Below, piece after piece: positions 1 through 9,669 of a stretch of DNA of 64,000 nt. The notes under the pieces were generated by a model. The model did no database searches. It saw only the letters and a list, made by a program, of their open reading frames with translations, and was not told the DNA's origin. The number at the start of each line of letters is the position of its first letter. The first letter of the stretch is position 1. The translations under genes and the position numbers were made by a program. The DNA is from Bacteroidota bacterium. Its GTDB lineage: Bacteria > Bacteroidota > Bacteroidia > Chitinophagales > Chitinophagaceae. The DNA lies in contig CANGFA010000002.1 in NCBI GenBank assembly GCA_947453145.1, forward strand, positions 62,001 to 126,000, written 5' to 3'.

Positions 1-2
1 TG

Positions 3-1688
3 TATGAAAATGTTTTTAGACCGGATCAAAGCAAACCTATTTCTACTGAAGAAATAATAGATTGTCTTACAAACATAAGACAAAAAATAAAGGACGAAAA
101 TCATTTACTTTATTTATCCAAATTAGATAGCTTGTTAAATAAGGTCAAAATCTTTGGCACCCATTTCGCATCATTAGACATAAGACAGGATAGTCGCATA
201 CATACAAAGGTTTTATTAGATGTACATGCTACTATAAAAGCACAAAAGGGAATTGGCTTTTTGCCTGATAACTATACCAGCTTGAATCCTGAACAAAAAA
301 TAACTTATTTAGAGAAAATAGCCGAGAAAATAGATCCCACTTTGCTTACCGAAACCATCAGCAAAGATACCATTGAAAGTATTTATGCAATTGCTCAAGT
401 GCAAACCATGAATGGAATAAAAGGTTGTCACCGTTATGTTATTAGTAACTGTCAATCCGAAGTAAACGTAATGGAATTATATGCCTTGTTTAAACTTTGT
501 GGTTGGGATGAAACATTATCTAATGTGGACATTGTTCCTTTATTTGAAACCATCGACGATTTAAGTGCATCCGAAGAAATAATGAGTCGCTTATATGACA
601 ACACTTTATTTTCGGCACACTTAAAGGCAAGGAAAAGTCAACAACCCATTATGCTTGGCTTTAGTGACGGAACCAAAGATGGTGGTTATTTACAAGCCAA
701 CTGGCGTATTTATAAAGCAAAGGAATCACTCACAAAAATTTCTAGAAAAAATAATATTGTTGTTAAATTTTTTGATGGCCGTGGAGGACCACCAAGCAGG
801 GGTGGAGGTAAAACACATCAGTTTTATGCTTCCATGGGCAACCAAATTGAAAATGACGAGATACAAATAACCATTCAAGGACAAACCATTACCTCCAATT
901 TTGGGACAATACAATCTTCAAAATACAATTTAGAACAATTGTTAAGCGCTGGCGTTAGCCATGAATTATTTGCGGATACTAAACTACAGTTGACTAGCCA
1001 AGACCGACTGGTTTTGGAAGAGCTTGGCAATATAAGTTATCATGCCTATCAACAACTAAAGGAGCATCCATTATTCCTACCTTATTTGCAAAAATTTAGC
1101 CCACTTAATTATTATAGCAAAAGCAATATTGCAAGCCGTCCTGCAAAGCGAGGTGCAGGAGATACTTTAAAATTTGAAGATCTTAGAGCTATACCTTTTG
1201 TTGGAAGTTGGAGCCAACTAAAACAAAATGTACCTGGATTTTATGGGGTAGGTACTGCATTGCAGGTGTTAAAAGAAAAAGGACAATGGAAAGAAGTGCA
1301 ATCTTTATTTAATACAATTGGATTTTTCAAAACACTGATTGATAATAGTATGATGAGTATGGTTAAATCGAGTTTTGCAATTTCAAAGTTTATAGACAAA
1401 GACCCTTCCTATAGTGCCCTTTGGAATATGATTAAAGAAGAATTTAAACTTACCACACAACTGTATTTAGAACTTAGCAATACCAATAGTTTAATGGAAA
1501 ACGATACACTTGGAAAGTATTCCATTTTACTAAGAGATAAAATAGTACTACCACTACTTACTATTCAGCAATTTGCATTATGCCAAGTACAAGAACCCAA
1601 CCTAGATGCTGAATTAAAAGCTTCCTATGAAAAGCTATTAACAAGAACCATGTTTGGAGTGATTAATGCCGCCAGAAACTCCGTTTAA
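3..1688 (+). CDS. ppc: Phosphoenolpyruvate carboxylase, C-terminal part (5' truncated by window edge)
   Basis: Open frame from base 3; motifs GFSDGTKDGGYLQANW and FFDGRGGPPSRGGGKTH. Confidence 0.96.
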   Translation, partial: YENVFRPDQSKPISTEEIIDCLTNIRQKIKDENHLLYLSKLDSLLNKVKIFGTHFASLDIRQDSRIHTKVLLDVHATIKAQKGIGFLPDNYTSLNPEQKITYLEKIAEKIDPTLLTETISKDTIESIYAIAQVQTMNGIKGCHRYVISNCQSEVNVMELYALFKLCGWDETLSNVDIVPLFETIDDLSASEEIMSRLYDNTLFSAHLKARKSQQPIMLGFSDGTKDGGYLQANWRIYKAKESLTKISRKNNIVVKFFDGRGGPPSRGGGKTHQFYASMGNQIENDEIQITIQGQTITSNFGTIQSSKYNLEQLLSAGVSHELFADTKLQLTSQDRLVLEELGNISYHAYQQLKEHPLFLPYLQKFSPLNYYSKSNIASRPAKRGAGDTLKFEDLRAIPFVGSWSQLKQNVPGFYGVGTALQVLKEKGQWKEVQSLFNTIGFFKTLIDNSMMSMVKSSFAISKFIDKDPSYSALWNMIKEEFKLTTQLYLELSNTNSLMENDTLGKYSILLRDKIVLPLLTIQQFALCQVQEPNLDAELKASYEKLLTRTMFGVINAARNSV

Positions 1689-1717
1689 TTATACTTACGA
1701 TTTAGCTATGTTTTAAA

Positions 1718-2323
1718 TTAAACAGGCGCTTGGGTATCCTTCCATTTCCATAAATGCAAACAGGCATAGCTTTTAAAAGGAGACCAGCTTTCCGATTTTT
1801 TAAGCATCTTTAATTGTAATTCTTTTTTGGTCTCAAATTTAATTTTATACAATTTGATCATGGCCTGCTGAATACCTAAATCATCCACGGCGAAAACATT
1901 TTCATGCCCTAAACTAAACATCAATAACATTTCAACTGTCCATCTCCCTACCCCTTTAATTTGCGTAAGCAATTCAATCACAGCTTCGGGTTCCATTTTA
2001 TACAATTGCTTATCCATTATTCCATGGTCTAAAAAAAACTGGGCTACATTTTGCACATAGGCCACTTTAGAATTACTTAAGCCAATACTTCTTAAAACAG
2101 CAGGGTCGATTGCCAATACCTCCTCACAACTTGGCTCCTTACCATTATATAAACCCAAGAATCGATCAAATATAATCTTAGCCACTTTCGTACTAAGCTG
2201 CTGACTTACAATACTAGCTATTAATCGGATTGGGATATTTTTGCGACGCTTTAATGCATGCGTATCTTCCTTTAAAAGCGCAGCTAGTTTTAGATCCTTT
2301 TGTAAATGTGTTTTATAACTCAT
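1718..2323 (-). CDS. DNA-3-methyladenine glycosylase II family (HhH-GPD)
   Basis: IKGVGRWTVEMLLMFSLGHENVFAVDDLGIQQAM HhH-GPD motif with catalytic Asp. Confidence 0.88.
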   Translation of the reverse strand: MSYKTHLQKDLKLAALLKEDTHALKRRKNIPIRLIASIVSQQLSTKVAKIIFDRFLGLYNGKEPSCEEVLAIDPAVLRSIGLSNSKVAYVQNVAQFFLDHGIMDKQLYKMEPEAVIELLTQIKGVGRWTVEMLLMFSLGHENVFAVDDLGIQQAMIKLYKIKFETKKELQLKMLKKSESWSPFKSYACLHLWKWKDTQAPV

Positions 2324-2384
2324 GCCACAAATTAGGGAGATTTATTTATTTATCTTAACTTTTGACTCTATTCAAATTAACCAT

Positions 2385-2864
2385 ATGAAAAAAATTATCC
2401 CATTCATAGTCATTTTATTTGCACATACTTTAAATGCACAAAACAACGATACTACAAAAGCGGGTCCTATAGAGTGCTTTGTTATTGCAACAGATGAAAG
2501 AGAAAATATCAAAGCCATTCAAAGTATTTTAGATAACCAAATTAAATATTGGAACAGCGGCAATTTAGACTCATTTATGGTTGGCTATTTACACAGTGAT
2601 AGTCTTGTGTTTATTGGGAAATCGGGGGCTACTTATGGATATGAAAACACATTAAAAAATTATAAAAAAAACTACCCCGACAAAAGTCATATGGGTAAGT
2701 TGAATTTTGAAATTGTAAGCATGAAGCCGCTTAGTGCTAACTATTATTTTGTAATCGGAAAATGGTTTTTAAAAAGAACGGTAGGTGACCTTAACGGTGT
2801 ATATACTTTGGTATTTAAGAAAACAAAAGAGGGCTGGAAAATTATTTCGGACCACAGTAGCTAA
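2385..2864 (+). CDS. SnoaL/DUF4440-like (NTF2 fold) secreted protein
   Basis: ATG at 2385 gives signal peptide MKKIIPFIVILFAHTLNAQ; NTF2-like pattern ILDNQIKYWNSGNLDSFM...GWKIISDHSS. Confidence 0.75.
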   Translation: MKKIIPFIVILFAHTLNAQNNDTTKAGPIECFVIATDERENIKAIQSILDNQIKYWNSGNLDSFMVGYLHSDSLVFIGKSGATYGYENTLKNYKKNYPDKSHMGKLNFEIVSMKPLSANYYFVIGKWFLKRTVGDLNGVYTLVFKKTKEGWKIISDHSS

Positions 2865-2929
2865 ACACCACAAGCTTCCGATTGTACTCATCTAATACTG
2901 CCACATTTATGCTCAGGTAATTGTGTTGC

Positions 2930-3901
2930 CTAATCTAAACTTTGCTTATTGTTAGCAGCTGCTTTTAAGATACGATCAAATTGTTCAGGCGTAAGATCAT
3001 TATAAAAATAATAAATAGGATCCACCTTGGTTCCTCTTTTAATAACCTCGTAATGGCAATGTGGTCCGGTACTTTTACCAGTACTTCCAATGTAACCAAT
3101 AACTTGTCCCCTAGTAACTTTTTGACCTGCGTTGGTATTTACTTTTACCATATGCCCATAAAGGGTTTGATAACCAAACCCATGGTTAATGACTACTTTG
3201 TTTCCATAACCATCTGCACTAAATCCGGCAACTTCTACAACCCCATCTGCAGTAGCATAAATAGGGGTTCCGGCTGGTGCAGTAAAATCTAAACCCTGAT
3301 GCATTCTAATATTCTTATAAATGGGGTCTATTCGATAACCAAAACTACTTCCAATTCTATTTAAGTCCTTATTACTAACCGGTTGTATAGCAGGTATGGC
3401 TCTTAACAATTTTTCTTTGTTCTTTACCATATCATTGATTTCTACATAAGAGCTGTCTTGAAATTTAACCCTCAAACTAAGTTTATTTAATTGAGCTGCC
3501 ATATTATCGGTTAATTCGGTACTCGTTAAATTTTGAATAGATAACACTTCTTTTTTGGCTTCCATTAGTTTTAAGCGCGCACTGTCCGGAATAGGATCGG
3601 CTTCAAAAATAGATCTATATACATCGTTGTCCCTATTTTCCAATTCCAGCATTTGCAACTCCAATTGTTTAACACGATCTTGCAAAACGCTATAATTAGC
3701 CTTATATGCTTCATTTTGCTGACGAAGTAATTTTTCTTTTGGAGAATCGATGTATTGAAAAATAAGAATTACAATAATAATGGCCGTTGTTATCGAGGCA
3801 ATAATAAAACCAAACATTTGCAAGAGGCGCACACGTAAGGGAACCTCCACTTTTTCAAATCGAAGGGTATGTGTATTAAAGAAATATTTGATTTTCTTCA
3901 T
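2930..3901 (-). CDS. M23 family metallopeptidase, membrane anchored
   Basis: HQGLDFTAPAGTPIYATADGVV...HGFGYQTLYGHM...GPHCHYEV LytM motifs; N-terminal TM and coiled coil. Confidence 0.92.
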   Translation of the reverse strand: MKKIKYFFNTHTLRFEKVEVPLRVRLLQMFGFIIASITTAIIIVILIFQYIDSPKEKLLRQQNEAYKANYSVLQDRVKQLELQMLELENRDNDVYRSIFEADPIPDSARLKLMEAKKEVLSIQNLTSTELTDNMAAQLNKLSLRVKFQDSSYVEINDMVKNKEKLLRAIPAIQPVSNKDLNRIGSSFGYRIDPIYKNIRMHQGLDFTAPAGTPIYATADGVVEVAGFSADGYGNKVVINHGFGYQTLYGHMVKVNTNAGQKVTRGQVIGYIGSTGKSTGPHCHYEVIKRGTKVDPIYYFYNDLTPEQFDRILKAAANNKQSLD

Positions 3902-4024
3902 TTCTCTTGGCTGATATTTGGGTCCAAATCATTAAAAAAGAGCCTATTTCCTTACCTTTGAAGCTCCTTAAAAAACATTACAAATATAGCTTTTTAAGGA
4001 AGAAATAGCTTAAAATTCCCATCC

Positions 4025-6721
4025 ATGATGACCAGTTCAGAAATTAGACAACAGTTTTTAGATTTTTTTGCATCCAAGGGGCATGCGATTGTACCCTCGG
4101 CCCCTATCGTAATAAAAAATGATCCAACATTGCTTTTTACCAATGCGGGCATGAATCAATTTAAAGATTTTTTCTTGGGCAATCAGGAGCCTACCCATCC
4201 AAGAATTGCAGATACACAAAAATGTTTGCGTGTAAGTGGAAAGCACAATGACTTGGAAGAAGTAGGTGTAGACACCTATCATCATACCATGTTTGAAATG
4301 TTGGGTAACTGGAGTTTTGGTGACTATTTTAAACCCGAAGCCATATCTTGGAGTTGGGAATTATTAACTAAAATATACAAATTAGATCCTGCTCGTTTAT
4401 ATGTTTCCGTTTTTGAAGGAGACCCTGCAGAAAATTTACCCTCTTCCAGTATTGCGCTAGAAGAGTGGAGAAAATGGGTGCCTGAAGAAAAAATTATTTA
4501 TGGAAATAAAAAAGATAATTTTTGGGAAATGGGCGACACTGGCCCTTGCGGTCCTTGTAGTGAGATTCATGTGGATATGCGCAGCGAGGAAGAAATCGCA
4601 AAAATTCCAGGTCGCGATTTAGTCAATAAAGACCACCCACAAGTAATTGAAATTTGGAACAATGTATTTATACAATATAATCGCAAAAAGGATGGCAGCC
4701 TAGAACCCTTACCTGCAAAGCATGTGGACACGGGTATGGGTTTTGAAAGATTGGTGCGTGTTATTCAAGGAAAGAAAAGTAATTACGATACAGATGTGTT
4801 TACAGGCACCATTCACATAGTTGCCCAAATTACAGGAAAGACCTATGACTTTAGTGATACCAAAGAAGCAGTTGCATTTAGAGTCATCGCCGATCATATT
4901 CGAGCCATTGCTTTTACCATTGCAGATGGTCAATTGCCGTCTAATACAGGGGCAGGTTATGTAATTAGAAGAATATTAAGAAGAGCAGTAAGATATTACT
5001 ACTCTTATTTAGATTACAAACATCCTTTGTTACATCAATTAATGCCAACGCTTGCAAAACAATTTGAAAAAGTTTTTCCTGAACTAAATGCACAACTTGA
5101 TTTTGTAACCAAAGTAGTAAAGGAGGAAGAGGAAGGATTTTTAAGAACTTTGGAAAAGGGATTAAAAAGAATGGATGATATTATAAGTACCCATCCAAAA
5201 GGAGCAAGCATTGAAGGTAAATTAGTTTTTGAGTTATTTGATACTTATGGATTCCCTGTAGATTTAACCCGTTTAATTGCAAGTGAAAATGAATTAACCG
5301 TAGACGAGGTTGGATTTGAAACAGAAATGAAGCAACAAAAAGACCGCAGTAGAGCAGCTACTGCAGTAGATACGGGCGATTGGATTTTAGTTGGAGAAGA
5401 AATACCTACTGAATTTATTGGTTATACACACATACAGGCCGATACCTCTTTAATAAAATATAGAAATGTTAAAGCAAAAGGCAAAGAAGGATATCAGTTA
5501 ATATTAGCTGCTACTCCTTTTTATGCAGAAAGTGGAGGTCAGGTTGGCGATAAAGGAACATTAACTTTTGAAGATGGATCGGTAGTGGAAGTAACGGATA
5601 CAAAAAAAGAAAATAACTTATTCATTCATTATACGGATACATTACCTGCTACAATTGGAACTAAAGTAAAAGCAACGGTTGACCTAACTTTAAGAACCAA
5701 TACTACTAAGCATCACTCTGCAACACATTTATTGCATGCAGCATTAAGAAGTGTATTAGGTAAACATGTTGCGCAAAAAGGAAGTTTAGTAAATGCCGAA
5801 CAATTACGTTTTGACTTCTCACATTTTGCAAAAATGACAGATTCCGAAATAGCATCTGTTGAAAAAATAGTGAATGAAAAAATAAAAGAAAATGTTCCTG
5901 TAATCATCAACGAAATGAGTAAAGATGAAGCAATTGCATTAGGGGCAATGGCTTTGTTTGGCGAAAAATATGGTAATAAAGTACGTGTTGTTATTATGGA
6001 TCCTGCTTATTCCATTGAATTATGTGGTGGAACCCATGTAGGACATACAGGTGAAATAGGTAATTTTATTTTAAAAGCAGAAGCATCCGTAGCGGCTGGC
6101 GTAAGAAGAGTAGAAGCAGTGGTGGGCGATGCAGCTGCAAGATACTTAACACAAGTAAATGAAAAATTGCACAAGCAAATTATTCAATTGACAGAAGCCT
6201 GTGCAAGTATCGCTGCAAAATTGAATACGAATTTCATTGCACCTGAATGGAATGAAAACTCCAGTGTGGATGTTTTAAATGATACCATTGCATCCGTTCA
6301 GGGAAGTCAAAAAGATTTAAGTAAAAAATTAGAGAGTCAAGAAGCGTTACTTATAAATGAATTATTTGAAACTTATAAAAACGCTTTCGAAAATATTAAG
6401 GATACTCAATTTATAGGTGCTCAATTACAAATTAGTAGTGGAGATCATTTAAAAAAATTAGCAAATCAACTTTGCGCAATGCATGAAAATGCGCTTGTTA
6501 TTTTAACTGCAGAAACTGGCGGAAAAGCAAGTGTTGCTTTAGCCATAAGCGAAAATTTAGCGAATACTAAAAATTGGCAGGCACCTGCAATTATTAAAGA
6601 AAAAATAGCCCCACTCATTAAAGGCGGTGGTGGTGGTCAAAAAACCTTAGCAACAGCGGGTGGACAGGATGCAACCCAATTAAGCCAAGTTTTAGAAGTA
6701 ATAAAATCCATGCTGCATTAG
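4025..6721 (+). CDS. alaS: Alanine--tRNA ligase
   Basis: FTNAGMNQFKDFFLG; HHSATHLLHAALR; CGGTHVGHTGEIG; C-terminal GGGGGQKTLATAGG. Confidence 0.98.
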   Translation: MMTSSEIRQQFLDFFASKGHAIVPSAPIVIKNDPTLLFTNAGMNQFKDFFLGNQEPTHPRIADTQKCLRVSGKHNDLEEVGVDTYHHTMFEMLGNWSFGDYFKPEAISWSWELLTKIYKLDPARLYVSVFEGDPAENLPSSSIALEEWRKWVPEEKIIYGNKKDNFWEMGDTGPCGPCSEIHVDMRSEEEIAKIPGRDLVNKDHPQVIEIWNNVFIQYNRKKDGSLEPLPAKHVDTGMGFERLVRVIQGKKSNYDTDVFTGTIHIVAQITGKTYDFSDTKEAVAFRVIADHIRAIAFTIADGQLPSNTGAGYVIRRILRRAVRYYYSYLDYKHPLLHQLMPTLAKQFEKVFPELNAQLDFVTKVVKEEEEGFLRTLEKGLKRMDDIISTHPKGASIEGKLVFELFDTYGFPVDLTRLIASENELTVDEVGFETEMKQQKDRSRAATAVDTGDWILVGEEIPTEFIGYTHIQADTSLIKYRNVKAKGKEGYQLILAATPFYAESGGQVGDKGTLTFEDGSVVEVTDTKKENNLFIHYTDTLPATIGTKVKATVDLTLRTNTTKHHSATHLLHAALRSVLGKHVAQKGSLVNAEQLRFDFSHFAKMTDSEIASVEKIVNEKIKENVPVIINEMSKDEAIALGAMALFGEKYGNKVRVVIMDPAYSIELCGGTHVGHTGEIGNFILKAEASVAAGVRRVEAVVGDAAARYLTQVNEKLHKQIIQLTEACASIAAKLNTNFIAPEWNENSSVDVLNDTIASVQGSQKDLSKKLESQEALLINELFETYKNAFENIKDTQFIGAQLQISSGDHLKKLANQLCAMHENALVILTAETGGKASVALAISENLANTKNWQAPAIIKEKIAPLIKGGGGGQKTLATAGGQDATQLSQVLEVIKSMLH

Positions 6722-6893
6722 GAACCAAAATTTATTAAATAATTGATTTTCAATACTTTATTTTTCAATTTTAGAAATCTAAAGCCTTTTTCTTCTAGTA
6801 ATATTTTTTAAAAATTAACAATTGCGAATAAATTCGTAGTTAAAATATTTTCTTACATTTGTCCTACAAATTCATTCGTATAAAATTTTGTCT

Positions 6894-8108
6894 ATGAAAA
6901 AAATTGTTCTTGGAATAAGCCTTCTGCTAATGACGCAAACCTTGGTGAATGCGCAGGAAGTAATGATTATTAAAAAAAATAGTAAGGATTCAAGCATTAA
7001 GCCATTAATCGTTATCGATGGTGTGGTTAGTCCACAAGCAAATGTAAATGATATCGCTCCCAATGATATCCAATCCATCAATGTTTTAAAAGGAGCAAAT
7101 GCAACCAATAAATATGGCATAAAGGGCGATAATGGTGTTATTGAAATTACCTCTAAACATAAAATAAAAGCGGGCAAAGTAGACACCACTATTAATATGT
7201 CCATAGTAGTAGACGGAGATAAGGTAACCATTAACGGTAAGCCAGCAGACAAAAATGATCCAAGAATAATTAGAAGAGGAAAAGTAACCATTATAGGTGG
7301 CAAACCAGGTGAAACCATTACGGTTAAAGAGGATACGGTTACAAAAAATGATATTGAAATTGAAGAAACCGAGGATGAATCTGAGGATATGTTAGCTCCA
7401 CCCCCACCTCCTACCAATGCTGCATTCTTGGGCGTGGTGACAGAAGCTAACGATAAAGGAGCTAAAATAAATACGATAAGCGAAGGAAGTCCCGCTGAAA
7501 AAACTGGCTTACAAAAAGACGACATCATTTTAAAAGTAAATGATAAAAATATTGATAGCCCAAAAACATTATTTGAAGTGATTGGAACATTTAAACCAGA
7601 AGATAAAGTTAGCATTACTTATTTAAGAGAAGGGAAGGAAAAGAAAACAACTGCTGTTTTAGAAAAAAATAAAAATGTTGCATCCAATAATAATAATAAT
7701 TTTTATTTCAATTCCCCAAATGGAAATATGCCCAACATTATGCGCAGAGGATTTAGAATCAGTCCAAATCAAAATTTTAATTTTGAAATGCCACAAATGC
7801 CAGGATTAGATGGTTTGACCCGTCAATTTAACAGAAAACCTAAATTGGGAATCTCTATTGAGGACCTTGAAACGGGCGAAGGTGTCAAAATTAAATCGGT
7901 AACAGTTGGAACACCAGCAGAAAAAGCGGGTTTGAAAGCGAATGATATAATTGTACAATTTGGCGATAAAAAAGTAACCGATGTGAGTGATCTTTCATGG
8001 GAATACATGCAAGAAGGTCAAACTTTGAAATTTACAGTTCAACGTGGAAGTGAGAAAAAAAATATAGAAGTTAAAATTCCTAAAAAACTAAAAACAGCCG
8101 ATTTATAG
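6894..8108 (+). CDS. Secreted protein with TonB-receptor-plug-like segment and two PDZ domains
   Basis: Signal peptide from ATG 6894; VIDGVVSPQANVNDIAPNDIQSINVLKGANATNKYGIKGDNGVIEITSK; two PDZ units (GAKINTISEGSPAEKTGLQKDDIILKVN and GVKIKSVTVGTPAEKAGLKANDIIVQFG). Confidence 0.85.
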   Translation: MKKIVLGISLLLMTQTLVNAQEVMIIKKNSKDSSIKPLIVIDGVVSPQANVNDIAPNDIQSINVLKGANATNKYGIKGDNGVIEITSKHKIKAGKVDTTINMSIVVDGDKVTINGKPADKNDPRIIRRGKVTIIGGKPGETITVKEDTVTKNDIEIEETEDESEDMLAPPPPPTNAAFLGVVTEANDKGAKINTISEGSPAEKTGLQKDDIILKVNDKNIDSPKTLFEVIGTFKPEDKVSITYLREGKEKKTTAVLEKNKNVASNNNNNFYFNSPNGNMPNIMRRGFRISPNQNFNFEMPQMPGLDGLTRQFNRKPKLGISIEDLETGEGVKIKSVTVGTPAEKAGLKANDIIVQFGDKKVTDVSDLSWEYMQEGQTLKFTVQRGSEKKNIEVKIPKKLKTADL

Positions 8109-8131
8109 CTTCTTCAACAAACTACCCCCTA

Positions 8132-8164
8132 AAAGCCCTTCCTAGTTTATGAAGGGCTTTTTTA
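8132..8164 (+). terminator. Intrinsic terminator
   Basis: AAAGCCCTTC-CTAGTTTAT-GAAGGGCTTTTTT. Confidence 0.8.
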
Positions 8165-8201
8165 TGACCCTCCTATAATAGGGTAAATGGGGCTTTTTTG
8201 G

Positions 8202-8209
8202 TACTTTTG
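8202..8209 (+). promoter_or_regulatory. Bacteroidota -7 promoter element upstream of gatB
   Basis: TACTTTTG matches TAxxTTTG, 4 nt before ATG 8214. Confidence 0.5.
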
Positions 8210-8213
8210 CTCT

Positions 8214-9659
8214 ATGTTGAACATGGGAAAATACGAAGCAGTCATTGGGCTAGAAATACACGCACAATTGTCTACTGAAAGTAAATTATTTTGTGATGAT
8301 GCCACCAGCTTTGGAGCAGCACCAAACACCCATGTTAGCCCCATCACTTTAGGACATCCGGGCACCCTGCCTAAAACCAATACCAAAGCCATTGAGTATG
8401 CAATAAAAATGGGATTGGCTTGCAACTGTTCGATTGCAAAAGAAAATTATTTTGCAAGAAAAAATTATTTCTACCCGGACTTACCAAAAGGCTATCAAAT
8501 TTCTCAACATACAACACCTATTTGTGTTGGTGGTCATGTAACACTTAATACAAAGGATGGAGAAAAATGTATACAATTAAATCGTATACATTTAGAGGAG
8601 GATGCAGGTAAAAGCATCCATGACCAATCACCAACCCATACACTTATTGATCTTAACCGAGCTGGTACACCCTTAATTGAAATAGTTACGGAACCCTGTA
8701 TACATTCCGCAGAAGATGCATTTTTATATGTTACTGAAGTTCGAAAGTTGGTAAGATGGTTAGGGGTTTGTGATGGGAATATGGAAGAAGGAAGTTTAAG
8801 ATGTGATGCGAATGTTTCGGTAAGATTAAAGGGAGATCCCACTTTAGGAACCAAGGTAGAGGTTAAAAATTTAAACTCTATTCGTAATATCAAAAAAGCA
8901 ATTGAATTTGAAATTGAAAGACTTATTCATTTGAAAGAAACTGGAGGGACTATTATACAACAAACTAGAAGTTTCGACGCTAATAATGATACCACTTTCT
9001 CAATCAGAGATAAGGAAGATGCAAATGATTATAGATATTTCCCAGATCCTGATTTAGCCCCATTTAATTTAACAGAGGCATATATTGCAAGTATTAAAGC
9101 TGGCTTACCTAGCTTACCCAATGAATTAAAATCAACATGGAAAAGTACTTACGAATTATCGACTTATGATATCGAACAATTATGCGATAACAAGGAAGAG
9201 TCCGATTTTTTCATAACACTTACAAAACAAACAACGCATTATAAAGCAGCAGCCAATTGGATCATAGGCCCCATTAGAGAATATCTTCATGAAACAGCAC
9301 AAACATATGCCCAGCTGTATCATGCGATTCCCTATTTAGTTGAATTATTTAATTTAGTAGAAAGCGGGCAACTCAATTTCTCAGTAGCAACAAGCAAAGT
9401 GTTTAAGGCAGTCATGGAAAATCCGCAATCTCCTATCCAATATGCAGTTGACCAAAACCTAATTCAATCACAATCAATAGAAGAAATTGAAATGTGGATT
9501 AATGAAGTACTAGCTGAACATCCCGAAAAAGTAGCAGCATACAAAAAAGGGAAAAAAGGGTTAATAGGTTTATTTATGGGGGAAGTGAAAAAGAAAAGTA
9601 AAGGAAAGGCAGATCCTAAAAAAACAACACAATTATTAGAAGAAAAACTTTCATCTTAA
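8214..9659 (+). CDS. gatB: Asp-tRNA(Asn)/Glu-tRNA(Gln) amidotransferase subunit B
   Basis: YEAVIGLEIHAQLSTESKLFC; DLNRAGTPLIEIVTEP; YRYFPDPDLAPF; start 8214 or 8223. Confidence 0.97.
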   Translation: MLNMGKYEAVIGLEIHAQLSTESKLFCDDATSFGAAPNTHVSPITLGHPGTLPKTNTKAIEYAIKMGLACNCSIAKENYFARKNYFYPDLPKGYQISQHTTPICVGGHVTLNTKDGEKCIQLNRIHLEEDAGKSIHDQSPTHTLIDLNRAGTPLIEIVTEPCIHSAEDAFLYVTEVRKLVRWLGVCDGNMEEGSLRCDANVSVRLKGDPTLGTKVEVKNLNSIRNIKKAIEFEIERLIHLKETGGTIIQQTRSFDANNDTTFSIRDKEDANDYRYFPDPDLAPFNLTEAYIASIKAGLPSLPNELKSTWKSTYELSTYDIEQLCDNKEESDFFITLTKQTTHYKAAANWIIGPIREYLHETAQTYAQLYHAIPYLVELFNLVESGQLNFSVATSKVFKAVMENPQSPIQYAVDQNLIQSQSIEEIEMWINEVLAEHPEKVAAYKKGKKGLIGLFMGEVKKKSKGKADPKKTTQLLEEKLSS

Positions 9660-9669
9660 ATTTATATTT

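Noticed and set aside
6872-7615. 247-aa minus-strand ORF
   Set aside because: Antisense to the clear PDZ protein; composition typical of reverse-frame artefacts.
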